In this document: positions 32,994 through 41,085 of the stretch, in pieces
How the letters are laid out: each line of letters opens with the position of its first letter
Numbering within the stretch: the stretch's first letter is position 1
Source of the DNA: Streptomyces sp. S.PB5
GTDB taxonomy: Bacteria > Actinomycetota > Actinomycetes > Streptomycetales > Streptomycetaceae
DNA: 64,000 nucleotides
NCBI RefSeq assembly: GCF_030403745.1
Contig: NZ_JAQMWP010000029.1
Location: forward strand, 31,660-95,659
Reading direction: 5' to 3'
Program-made: the position numbers and the translations under genes
The notes under the pieces: model-generated
What the model was told of the DNA's origin: nothing
The model's input: the letters and a program-made list of their open reading frames with translations, nothing else
The model's database searches: none

Positions 32994-33854
32994 ATGCAGC
33001 GACGAGCACAGCGAGACCACGGTGACAAGCGGGCGCAGCGCCTGAACCGCGCCCTTCTCGGTGCGGCCGCAGTCCCCATGCTGCTGGTCGCGACGGCCTG
33101 CTCCTCGGACTCCGGTTCGGACGACGCGAGCAGCAGCAAGGGCTCGGAGACCTCGGCGTCCGTCAGCCCGTCGCCCACCGTCCAGGCGGCGGCGTACAAG
33201 TCGCTGCCGGACGCCTGCGACACCCTGTCGAAGGGCACGCTCGGCGATCTCGTACCGAAGGCGTCGAAGTCCGGCAAGCAGGGCAAGTCGGACGATGTGG
33301 CGACCCGTGGGAGCTGCTCCTGGTCGAGCCTGGACAACAACGGCGTCAAGGGCTCTCAGTTCCGCTGGCTGAACGTCTCGCTGCTGCGCTTCGAGTCGGA
33401 CGTCACCCGTGGTGAGGGCGACAAGCTGGCGCAGGAGTACTTCGACAAGCAGGTCCAGGAGGCCCAGGCGGTGGAGGGCGCGAAGAACGCCAAGTCCGCC
33501 CCGGTGTCCGGCACGGGCGACCAGGCGACGCTGGTGACGTACGACCTGAAGAAGAAGGAAGGCTCCTTCAAGCAGCAGACGCTGGTCGCGCGCGTCGAGA
33601 ACGTCGTCGTCACTCTCGACTACAACGGTGCGGGCCTGGCGGGCGAGAAGACCCCGAGCACGGCGACCCTCTCCAAGCTGGCGGAGAAGGCGGCGAAGGA
33701 GGCGGTGGCCTCGGTGACGAAGGCGAACACGGGCGGCGGCACCGGGATCGGAAGCGGCAGCGGCAGCGGCAGCGCGACCAGCCCTTCCCCGTCCACGTCG
33801 AAGGCGGCCACGAAGTCCGCATCTCCGTCCAAGTCGGCTGCGAAGAAGAGCTGA
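32994..33854 (+). CDS. DUF3558 lipoprotein (paralogue 2)
   Basis: A 286-residue lipoprotein with lipobox LLVATACSSDSG and a DUF3558 domain (YKSLPDACDTLSKGTLGDLVP, GSCSWSSLDNNG). It ends in a long Gly/Ser/Lys-rich tail encoded by repetitive DNA. It parallels the upstream gene in layout. The start is either ATG 32994, with AAGGA four bases upstream, or ATG 32979; the first is preferred because it mirrors the start of the paralogue. Confidence 0.83.
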   Translation: MQRRAQRDHGDKRAQRLNRALLGAAAVPMLLVATACSSDSGSDDASSSKGSETSASVSPSPTVQAAAYKSLPDACDTLSKGTLGDLVPKASKSGKQGKSDDVATRGSCSWSSLDNNGVKGSQFRWLNVSLLRFESDVTRGEGDKLAQEYFDKQVQEAQAVEGAKNAKSAPVSGTGDQATLVTYDLKKKEGSFKQQTLVARVENVVVTLDYNGAGLAGEKTPSTATLSKLAEKAAKEAVASVTKANTGGGTGIGSGSGSGSATSPSPSTSKAATKSASPSKSAAKKS

Positions 33855-33918
33855 ACGCCGCCTGAAACGGGTTGACGAGCCCTACCGGCCACCCGTACGC
33901 CGCACACATGTGCCACTC

Positions 33919-33932
33919 TGTTGCGCGCAACA
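33919..33932. promoter_or_regulatory. Perfect 14-bp palindrome upstream of the DUF2637 gene
   Basis: TGTTGCGCGCAACA is self-complementary over all 14 bases and lies 25 bases before the GTG start of the DUF2637 gene, in the position of a repressor operator or core promoter element. Confidence 0.55.
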
Positions 33933-33956
33933 ACACGCAAGGGGAGGGGAGTACGG

Positions 33957-35252
33957 GTGGCCGCGCCAGTCCAGTTGACCCGGATGCACCGCGTTCTCAT
34001 CGGCGTGGTCGTGTTCGGCGCCGTCATCATCGCCGGCATCGGCTTCGCGGGTTCGTACGCGGCAGTCCGCGAACTCGCCATCAAAAAGGGCTTCGGGAAC
34101 TTCAGTTACGTCTTCCCGATCGGCATCGACGCAGGCATCTGTGTCCTGCTGGCCCTGGATCTGCTTCTGACCTGGATCCGCATCCCCTTCCCGCTCCTGC
34201 GTCAGACCGCCTGGCTTCTGACGGCGGCGACCATCGCCTTCAACGGCGCGGCGGCCTGGCCGGACCCGCTGGGCGTGGGCATGCACGCGGTGATCCCGGT
34301 CCTGTTCGTGGTGGCGGTGGAAGCGGCCCGGCACGCGATCGGCCGCATCGCGGACATCACGGCCGACAAGCACATGGAGGGCGTCCGGCTGACGCGCTGG
34401 CTCCTCTCCCCCATTCCCACCTTCCTCCTCTGGCGCCGTATGAAGCTCTGGGAGCTGCGCTCCTACGAGCAGGTCATCAAGCTGGAGCAGGACCGTCTGG
34501 TCTACCAGGCCCGCCTCCACTCCCGCTTCGGCCGGGCCTGGCGCCGGAAGGCCCCGGTCGAGTCCCTGATGCCCCTGCGCCTTGCGCGCTACGGCGTCCC
34601 TCTGTCGGAGACGGCACCGGCGGGCCTGGCGGCGGCGGGGATCGAGCCGGTGCTGCTGCCTCCGTCGCCGGCGCCGGCGCCTCAGGTCGAGGTGGAGGCG
34701 CCTGTGCCGCCTCGGGCTGTCGAGGCGGCCCCCGTGCCCCAGCAGCCGGTGGCGCCCGCCGAGGAGCAGTACCAGCAGGTACCGGAGGAGAGTCCCTGGT
34801 TCAACACGCCTCAGCAGGTCGAGTACCAGGGCGGCTACGACCCCACGTACGACCCGGAGCAGTACGACCCGGAGCAGTACGACCCCGAGCAGTACGCCCA
34901 GTGGTTCGCGGAGCAGCAGCAGGCCGAGCAGTACTACGAGGAGGACCCGGCGCCCCAGGAACCCTCCCTGCAGGAACCCTCCATGGAGGAGACCGGCAGC
35001 TTCCCCATCCCGTCGGGTCCGGGCCGCACCCGTGAACTCGGCGAGGGCGGCGGCGCCCCGGAACCGACCGAGGACGACTACTACCTGGTCTTCAAGAAGT
35101 CGATAGACGGCAGCTATCCGACCTCGGGCCAGTTCAGGGGTGACGTGGAGGCCACCTACGGCACCACGCTCCCGCAGCGCGAGGCGGAGCGGATGGTCAA
35201 CCGCTTCACCAACCGCCACACGGCCGAACTCCAGGAAGACCACATCGCGTAA
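33957..35252 (+). CDS. DUF2637 (SpdB-like) membrane protein
   Basis: A 431-residue protein. Residues 1-135 contain four membrane helices with the DUF2637 pattern (GFAGSYAAVRELAIKKGFG, YVFPIGIDAGICVLLALDLLL, AWPDPLGVGMHAVIPVLFV). A basic cytoplasmic region with LRSYEQVIKLEQDRLVYQARL follows, then a long Pro/Gln/Glu-rich linker with three DPEQY repeats. The C-terminal helical domain (about 375-425) has a YPTSGQF motif and resembles a small DNA-binding-like module. Plasmid relatives (SpdB) act in intramycelial plasmid spread; this copy is chromosomal. GGAG sits about five bases before the GTG. Confidence 0.82.
   Translation: MAAPVQLTRMHRVLIGVVVFGAVIIAGIGFAGSYAAVRELAIKKGFGNFSYVFPIGIDAGICVLLALDLLLTWIRIPFPLLRQTAWLLTAATIAFNGAAAWPDPLGVGMHAVIPVLFVVAVEAARHAIGRIADITADKHMEGVRLTRWLLSPIPTFLLWRRMKLWELRSYEQVIKLEQDRLVYQARLHSRFGRAWRRKAPVESLMPLRLARYGVPLSETAPAGLAAAGIEPVLLPPSPAPAPQVEVEAPVPPRAVEAAPVPQQPVAPAEEQYQQVPEESPWFNTPQQVEYQGGYDPTYDPEQYDPEQYDPEQYAQWFAEQQQAEQYYEEDPAPQEPSLQEPSMEETGSFPIPSGPGRTRELGEGGGAPEPTEDDYYLVFKKSIDGSYPTSGQFRGDVEATYGTTLPQREAERMVNRFTNRHTAELQEDHIA
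34851..34895 (+). repeat. Fifteen-base tandem repeat encoding DPEQY x3
   Basis: Three consecutive 15-base units, GACCCGGAGCAGTAC, the same again, and a one-base variant, encode DPEQYDPEQYDPEQY in the linker of the DUF2637 protein. Confidence 0.9.
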
Positions 35253-35297
35253 GAAGAACCGCGCGAGAAGGATCGCGTAAGAAAAGCCGCGTAAGAA

Positions 35298-35323
35298 AAG
35301 GGGCCCTCGTCAGAGGGCCCCTT
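35298..35323. terminator. Terminator hairpin between DUF2637 gene and lysS
   Basis: An 11-base stem (AAGGGGCCCTC pairing with GAGGGCCCCTT) with a four-base loop lies between the convergent DUF2637 and lysS genes. It probably terminates both. Confidence 0.85.
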
Positions 35324-35328
35324 CTCCG

Positions 35329-35356
35329 TACCGCTTACCGCTTACCGCTTACCGCT
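35329..35356. repeat. Heptanucleotide tandem repeat (TACCGCT x4) at the lysS stop
   Basis: Four perfect copies of TACCGCT run from the terminator hairpin into the lysS stop codon (TTA at 35356-35358 on the plus strand). Confidence 0.9.
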
Positions 35357-37116
35357 TACGCGCCGAGCAGCGTCCGTACCCGGTCCTGCCCGACCGCCAG
35401 AAGCAGCGTGGGCAGCCGGGGGCCGGTGTCCCGTCCCACCAGCAGGTGGTACAGCAGCGCGAAGAACGTCCGCTGGGCGGTCTTGATCTCCGGCGGCAGT
35501 TCCTTGGGCGTGGCGTCCGCGGAGAACCCGGCCTGCACCTTGGGCACCCCGTACACCAGGTGGGTCAGCCCGTCGAGCGACCAGTGCTCGGCGAGCCCGT
35601 CGAGGAGCAGCCGCAGCGATTCCACGGAGGCCTCGTCGAGGGACTTCAGCAGCTCGGTGTCCGGCTCGTCCCGCACGATGGTCCGCTGGTCGGCGGGCAC
35701 ATGCGTGTTGATCCAGGCCTCGGCCTTGTCGTACCGGGGCCGGGCCTCGTCCAGCGCGCCCAGCGGGTTGGCGGGGTCGAGCTCGGACAGGATCCGCAGC
35801 GCCTGGTCCTCGTGCCCGGCGGTGATGTCGGCCACCGAGGCGAGCGTCCGGTACGGCAGCGGCCGCGCCGTACGAGGCAGCTCCCCGCCCGCGGTCCGCA
35901 CCGCACGCGAGTGCGCGGCGACGTCGGCCGGCAGCGCCGACCCGTCCGCGACCTTGGCCTCCAGCTTGTCCCACTCGTCGTAGAGCCGCTGGATCTCCTG
36001 GTCGAAGGCGATCTTGAAGGACTGGTTGGGACGGCGCCGGGCGTACAGCCACCGGAGCAGCTGCGGCTCCATGATCTGCAGCGCGTCACCGGGGGTGGGC
36101 ACCCCACCCTTCGAGGACGACATCTTCGCCATCCCGGAGATCCCCACGAAGGCGTACATCGGTCCGATGGGCTGCTTGCCGCCGAAGATCCCGACGATCT
36201 GCCCGCCGACCTGGAAGGAGGACCCGGGAGAGGAGTGGTCGACACCGGACGGCTCGAACACAACCCCCTCGTACGCCCACCGCATCGGCCAGTCGACCTT
36301 CCAGACCAGCTTGCCGCGGTTGAACTCGTTGAGCCGGACGGTCTCGGCGAAGCCGCACTCGTTGCAGGTGTACGACAGCTCGGTGCTGTCGTCGTCGTAC
36401 GCCGTGACGGTCGTCAGGTCCTTCTCGCAGTTGCCGCAGAACGGCTTGTACGGGAAGTACCCGGCGGAGCCGGAGGACCCGTCGTCCTCGCCGGCCGCGC
36501 CGGACCCCTCAGCGGCCTCCAGCTCGGCCTCGTCGAGAGGCTTCTGCTGCTGCTTCTTGGCCGGGGCCTTCTTCGTCCGGTACTGGGCGAGGATGGCGTC
36601 GATGTCGGCGCGGTGCTTCATGGCGTGCAGGATCTGCTCGCGGTACACCCCGGAGGTGTACTGCGCGGTCTGGCTGATCCCGTCGAACTCCACGCCCAGC
36701 TCCGCCAGCGCCTCGACCATGGCGGCCTTGAAGTGCTCGGCCCAGTTCGGGTACGACGACCCGGCGGGCGCGGGGACCGACGTCAGCGGCTTGCCGATGT
36801 GCTGCGCGTGCGACTCGTCCGAGACACCGGGGATGCCCTTGGGCACCTTGCGGTAACGGTCGTAGTCGTCCCAGGAGATCAGGTGCCGGACCTGGTACCC
36901 GCGCCGCCGGATCTCGTCGGCGACGAGATGCGGGGTCATGACCTCACGCAGGTTGCCGAGGTGGATCGGCCCCGAGGGGGACAGTCCGGACGCGACGACG
37001 ACCACCGGCGCGGCAGCGCCATGATGTTTCGCGCCCGGGGCCCGACGCTCCGACTCCTCGATGACCTCATCCGCGAAACGGGAGACCCAGTCGGTGGTCT
37101 CGGTGCTCTGAGCCAC
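35356..37116 (-). CDS. lysS: Lysine--tRNA ligase, class I
   Basis: A 586-residue class I (archaeal-type) lysyl-tRNA synthetase. The HIGH-like motif is PIHLGNLRE (about residue 52) and the KMSKS-like motif is AKMSSSKGG (about residue 332). Zinc-binding cysteines occur in FCGNCEKD and YTCNECGF. It charges tRNA-Lys. The region around residues 185-225 carries a Lys/Glu/Ala/Ser-rich insertion. It starts at a GTG and diverges from argS. Confidence 0.96.
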   Translation of the reverse strand: MAQSTETTDWVSRFADEVIEESERRAPGAKHHGAAAPVVVVASGLSPSGPIHLGNLREVMTPHLVADEIRRRGYQVRHLISWDDYDRYRKVPKGIPGVSDESHAQHIGKPLTSVPAPAGSSYPNWAEHFKAAMVEALAELGVEFDGISQTAQYTSGVYREQILHAMKHRADIDAILAQYRTKKAPAKKQQQKPLDEAELEAAEGSGAAGEDDGSSGSAGYFPYKPFCGNCEKDLTTVTAYDDDSTELSYTCNECGFAETVRLNEFNRGKLVWKVDWPMRWAYEGVVFEPSGVDHSSPGSSFQVGGQIVGIFGGKQPIGPMYAFVGISGMAKMSSSKGGVPTPGDALQIMEPQLLRWLYARRRPNQSFKIAFDQEIQRLYDEWDKLEAKVADGSALPADVAAHSRAVRTAGGELPRTARPLPYRTLASVADITAGHEDQALRILSELDPANPLGALDEARPRYDKAEAWINTHVPADQRTIVRDEPDTELLKSLDEASVESLRLLLDGLAEHWSLDGLTHLVYGVPKVQAGFSADATPKELPPEIKTAQRTFFALLYHLLVGRDTGPRLPTLLLAVGQDRVRTLLGA

Positions 37117-37220
37117 GGGGCACGTCCTTCTTTCTCCAGGGCAGCCGCACGGTCAACGGCTGGCGGCCACCATTCTCCCAGGTAGGTCCTGAAGCACGAA
37201 AACGCCTTTTCACGGACGCG

Positions 37221-37331
37221 CCTCGATGGCGGCGCGCCGCCTCTGAGGAACCCGGGGAACTGCGCTCCGATGGCGGCGCAGCCGCCTCAAGGGGCGCGGG
37301 GAACTGCGCGACCAGCCCCCACCGCCCCGCA
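37221..37331. repeat. Tandem copies of a Streptomyces-type intergenic repeat
   Basis: Two units of about 45 bases follow each other (37221-37265 and 37266-37309). Each contains CGATGGCGGCGC, GCCGCCTC and ends GGGGAACTGCGC. The second continues into GACCAGCCCCCACCGCCCC. From knowledge of the genus, the GGGGAACTGCGCGA-type core is dispersed in many Streptomyces intergenic regions. It sits between the divergent lysS and argS genes. Confidence 0.8.
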
Positions 37332-37423
37332 CCCGGCATCGATGGGGAAAAACCCCTTTGCGACCCCGTGGGATACTGATCGGGACTGTAAATCCAGCCT
37401 CGACCAGAACGGCACCCATACCC

Positions 37424-39190
37424 ATGGCCTCGGTCACGTCCCTCACCGCCAACGTCAACGCACACCTCGCGTCCGCCCTCTCGGCCACCCTGCCGGAGGC
37501 GACCGACGCGGACCCGCTGCTGCGACGTAGCGACCGGGCCGACTACCAGGCGAACGGCATCCTCGCCCTCGCCAAGAAGGCCAAGGCCAACCCCCGGGAG
37601 CTGGCGACGCAGGTGGTCGAGAAGATCACCGCCCCCGGCCTGTTCAAGGACGTCGAGGTGTCCGGCCCCGGCTTCCTGAACATCACGGTCACCGACAAGG
37701 CGATCATCGACACCCTCGCCGCGCGCGCCGCCGACGGCGACCGGCTCGGCGTCCCGCTCAAGGACAAGCCCGGCATCACGGTCGTCGACTACGCGCAGCC
37801 GAACGTCGCGAAGGAGATGCACGTCGGCCACCTCAGGTCGGCCGTGATCGGCGACGCCCTCCGCAACATGCTCGACTTCACCGGCGAGCAGACGATCGGC
37901 CGCCACCACATCGGCGACTGGGGCACCCAGTTCGGCATGCTCATCCAGTACCTCTTCGAGCACCCGGGCGAGCTGGCCCCCGCCGAGGACGTGGACGGCG
38001 AGCAGGCCATGTCGAACCTGAACCGGGTCTACAAGGCCTCCCGTGCCGTCTTCGACGCGGACGAGGACTTCAAGGAGCGCGCGCGGAAGCGGGTCGTCGC
38101 CCTGCAGTCCGGTGACAAGGAGACGCTCGACCTGTGGCAGCAGTTCGTGGACGAGTCGAAGGTCTACTTCTACTCGGTCTTCGAGAAGCTGGACATGGAG
38201 ATCAGGGACGAGGAGATCGTCGGCGAGTCGGCGTACAACGACGGCATGCCGGAGACCGCCCGCCTCCTGGAGGAGATGGGCGTGGCCGTCCGCTCCGAGG
38301 GCGCGCTCGTGGTCTTCTTCGACGAGATCCGCGGCAAGGACGACCAGCCGGTCCCGCTGATCGTGCAGAAGGCGGACGGCGGCTTCGGCTACGCGGCGTC
38401 CGACCTGACGGCGATCCGGAACCGCGTCCAGGACCTCCACGCGACCTCGCTGCTGTACGTCGTGGACGTACGCCAGTCCCTGCACTTCAGGATGGTCTTC
38501 GAGACGGCCCGCCGGGCCGGCTGGCTGACCGACGAGGTCACGGCCCACAACATGGGCTACGGCACGGTGCTGGGCGCGGACGGCAAGCCGTTCAAGACGC
38601 GTGAGGGCGAGACGGTCAAGCTGGAGGACCTCCTCGACGAGGCCGCCGAGCGGGCCACCGCGGTCGTCCGCGAGAAGGCCGAGCGAGTGGGCCTGACCGA
38701 GGAGGAGATCGTCGAGAACGGCCGGTACGTCGGCATCGGCGCGGTGAAGTACGCGGACCTGTCCACGTCCCCGAACCGTGACTACAAGTTCGACCTGGAC
38801 CAGATGGTCTCGCTGAACGGCGACACGTCGGTGTACCTGCAGTACGCGTACGCCCGTATCAAGTCGATCCTGCGCAAGGCCGACGACAAGCGGCCGACCG
38901 CCCACCCGGAGCTCGAACTCGCCCCGGCGGAGCGGGCGCTGGGCCTGCACCTGGACGCGTTCGGCGAGCTCGTCACGGAGGCGACGGCGGAGTACGCACC
39001 GCACAAGCTGGCGGCGTACCTCTACCAGCTGGCGTCGCTCTTCACGACGTTCTACGACCAGTGCCCGGTCATCAAGCCCGAGCCGCCGAAGGACATCGCG
39101 GAGAACCGCCTCTTCCTCTGCGACCTCACGGCCCGCACCCTCCACCAGGGCATGGCCCTGCTGGGCATCAGGACGCCCGAGAAGCTCTGA
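37424..39190 (+). CDS. argS: Arginine--tRNA ligase
   Basis: A 588-residue class I synthetase. The N-terminal Add1 domain covers about residues 1-105; the HIGH-like motif is AKEMHVGHLRSAVIGDAL near residue 133. The KMSKS region is replaced by FKTREGETVKLEDLLDE, as usual in bacterial ArgRS. The DALR anticodon-binding domain ends with CPVIKPEP and ARTLHQGMALLGIRTPEKL. It charges tRNA-Arg. The ATG at 37424 gives the family's normal N-terminus. Confidence 0.97.
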   Translation: MASVTSLTANVNAHLASALSATLPEATDADPLLRRSDRADYQANGILALAKKAKANPRELATQVVEKITAPGLFKDVEVSGPGFLNITVTDKAIIDTLAARAADGDRLGVPLKDKPGITVVDYAQPNVAKEMHVGHLRSAVIGDALRNMLDFTGEQTIGRHHIGDWGTQFGMLIQYLFEHPGELAPAEDVDGEQAMSNLNRVYKASRAVFDADEDFKERARKRVVALQSGDKETLDLWQQFVDESKVYFYSVFEKLDMEIRDEEIVGESAYNDGMPETARLLEEMGVAVRSEGALVVFFDEIRGKDDQPVPLIVQKADGGFGYAASDLTAIRNRVQDLHATSLLYVVDVRQSLHFRMVFETARRAGWLTDEVTAHNMGYGTVLGADGKPFKTREGETVKLEDLLDEAAERATAVVREKAERVGLTEEEIVENGRYVGIGAVKYADLSTSPNRDYKFDLDQMVSLNGDTSVYLQYAYARIKSILRKADDKRPTAHPELELAPAERALGLHLDAFGELVTEATAEYAPHKLAAYLYQLASLFTTFYDQCPVIKPEPPKDIAENRLFLCDLTARTLHQGMALLGIRTPEKL

Positions 39191-39526
39191 CAGGCTCGGC
39201 ACACACGGAAGACACCGAAAAACGCCGTGGCCCGTCCTCTCCCCCGAGGGAGGACGGGCCACGGCGTTCCCCGTACGACCGACGGCCCCCCTCCGCGCCG
39301 TCGCTCCGCCGATTCGATGGTGCGGGAGCTGCGGCCGTCCCTGCCACAGTCACCGGGAAAATGACGTCCGGACGGGACGTCCCACCCGCTGACCTGCACG
39401 AACGGAGTGGTCGAAGACGTCGGCGCGGGACGGCGGATACGACTCCTGATCGCATTCGGTGGCCGATTCCGTACGCCGTGCCACCGGTACGGGAACCACC
39501 TACCGGTGTCGTCCGTGAAACCAGAC
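39191..39526. other. Intergenic region after argS
   Basis: This 336-base stretch begins with the argS terminator (39221-39268). The rest contains a short inverted repeat near 39363-39382 (GACGTCCGGACGGGACGTCC) and no convincing gene. Promoters for the HTH gene at 39527 are expected here. Confidence 0.4.
39221..39268. terminator. argS terminator hairpin
   Basis: A perfect 19-base stem (39221-39239 with 39250-39268; AACGCCGTGGCCCGTCCTC and its complement) lies 30 bases past the argS stop. Confidence 0.9.
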
Positions 39527-40258
39527 ATGTCACGTTGGAAGCCACTGCCCGCCGAACTGGACCCCCGGGTCCGGCAGTTGGTGGTGCGATTGCGCCGCCT
39601 GAAGGACCACAGCGGGTTGAGTGTGCGGCAGTTGGCGGTGAAGACGTCGTACAGCCCGAAGTCGTGGGAACGCTATCTGAGCGCCAAGTCCCTGCCACCT
39701 CAGGACGCGGTGACCGCCCTGGCGCGGATCGCGGGCGACGACCCGACCCGCCTCCTCGCCCTCCACGAACTGGCCGCGGAGGCCTGGAAAAGCAGGCCCA
39801 CCACCGAGGACGAGAGCACCCCGTCCCCCGCACCCCGCCGCATCACCCTCGTGGTGGCCGCGGTGGCCCTGGTGCTGGTCACCTCGACGGCGACCCTCAT
39901 CGCCGTACACCTGGCAGGCAACGACAACGGCGAGGACAGGACGGCCCCCGGCACCCCGGTGGCCACCTCGCAGCCCCCGCAGTCCCGGCCGACGTACACC
40001 TGCACCCTGAAGCAGCAGAACGGCGACTGGTACGCGGGCAACAGCACCACCCGCACCGCGATCCTGATGGACGGCATGGCGGGCCCCGACGTGGCGGAGG
40101 CGCAGTGCCTGCTGCGCAGGGCGGGCATCTCACCGGGCGAAGTGGACGGAATGTTCGGCCCGTTGACCCAGGGCGCGGTCAAGCGGATGCAGAAGCGGGA
40201 AGGCCTGGTCGTGGACGGCATCATCGGCCCCCACACCTGGAAAGCCCTACGAGGATGA
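39527..40258 (+). CDS. Membrane-tethered HTH protein with peptidoglycan-binding domain
   Basis: A 243-residue protein. Residues about 12-85 form an XRE-like helix-turn-helix (LRRLKDHSGLSVRQLAVKTSYSPKSWERYL, then LPPQDAVTALARIAGDDP). A single membrane helix lies near 102-125 (ITLVVAAVALVLVTSTATLIA). The external part ends in a PG_binding_1 fold (VAEAQCLLRRAGISPGEVDGMFGPLTQGAVKRMQKREGL...VDGIIGPHTWKAL). DNA-binding, membrane and wall-binding parts in one chain suggest a one-component sensor of the cell wall (inference). Its stop overlaps the next ATG by four bases. The start (ATG 39527) lacks a strong ribosome-binding site. Confidence 0.8.
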   Translation: MSRWKPLPAELDPRVRQLVVRLRRLKDHSGLSVRQLAVKTSYSPKSWERYLSAKSLPPQDAVTALARIAGDDPTRLLALHELAAEAWKSRPTTEDESTPSPAPRRITLVVAAVALVLVTSTATLIAVHLAGNDNGEDRTAPGTPVATSQPPQSRPTYTCTLKQQNGDWYAGNSTTRTAILMDGMAGPDVAEAQCLLRRAGISPGEVDGMFGPLTQGAVKRMQKREGLVVDGIIGPHTWKALRG

Positions 40259-41085
40259 CGACACCGTCGCCAGAACGCGCCCGACTCGCCACCGCCCTGA
40301 GGGAGTTGAAGGACCGCACCGGCCTCAGCCTGGCAGGCCTCGCGGACGAAACGGCGTTCAGCAAGTCGTCGTGGGACCGCTATCTGAAGGGCACCACCCT
40401 CCCGCCGCGCACCGCGGTGACGGACCTGTGCCGGCTGGCCGGTGAGCCGGAGGGCCGGTGTCTGGCGCTGTGGGAGATCGCCGAGTCGCAGACGAGCGGC
40501 CGCGCGACGGAGCCGCCACCCCCGCCGCCGGTCACCCCACCAGCAGAGCCCACCAGCCGCAGGACGGCGGTGATCGCCGTATCCGTGTGTGCCGTGGCGG
40601 CGGCGGTGGCAGCCGTGACGACGGCGGCCGTCCTCCTGCCGACGGGAAGCCCCGACCCACACCGGCCGGCCCAGTCCTCCCAGTCCGCCCAGTCCCCCCA
40701 GTCCGCCCGACAACCACCCCTCGCTGCCCCCTCCCCCCGCTGCCAGGGCTCCGCCTGCGAGGGCCAGGACCCCCTCCACATGGGCTGCGGCCGCGCCCCG
40801 ACCACCCTCGCCTCCTTCCGCACCGCCACCGGCGCGAGCCTGGAACTCCGCTACAACCAACTCTGCGGGGCCAGTTGGGCGCGGATGTGGGGCACCCGGA
40901 TCGGCGACCGCCTGGAGGTGACGGCGGACGGCCACGCGCAGGACGCCCGAATCAGGGACGACATCGACGCGCAGGCGTACGTCTACACGCCCATGGCCGT
41001 GACCGACCCCGGAACGGTGGTCCGGGCCTGTTTCATCCCGGCGACCGGCGGCAAAAAGGAGTGCTTCGACAGCAGGGCGCGATAA
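40255..41085 (+). CDS. Membrane-tethered HTH protein with DUF2690 domain
   Basis: A 276-residue protein built like the upstream one: an N-terminal HTH (LRELKDRTGLSLAGLADETAFSKSSWDRYL, LPPRTAVTDLCRLAGEPEG), a Pro-rich linker, a membrane helix near 105-128 (AVIAVSVCAVAAAVAAVTTAAVL), then a Gln/Ser-rich stretch and an external DUF2690 domain. That domain has CQGSACEGQDPLHMGCG, ASLELRYNQLCGASWARMWGT and RIGDRLEV, with several cysteines likely in disulfides. The ATG overlaps the upstream stop (ATGA), so the pair is translationally coupled. Ligand and target promoters are unknown. Confidence 0.82.
   Translation: MTTPSPERARLATALRELKDRTGLSLAGLADETAFSKSSWDRYLKGTTLPPRTAVTDLCRLAGEPEGRCLALWEIAESQTSGRATEPPPPPPVTPPAEPTSRRTAVIAVSVCAVAAAVAAVTTAAVLLPTGSPDPHRPAQSSQSAQSPQSARQPPLAAPSPRCQGSACEGQDPLHMGCGRAPTTLASFRTATGASLELRYNQLCGASWARMWGTRIGDRLEVTADGHAQDARIRDDIDAQAYVYTPMAVTDPGTVVRACFIPATGGKKECFDSRAR

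Noticed and set aside
37221..37331. CRISPR array
   Set aside because: Only two adjacent copies without spacers of regular length, and no cas gene in the window; it is an intergenic tandem repeat.
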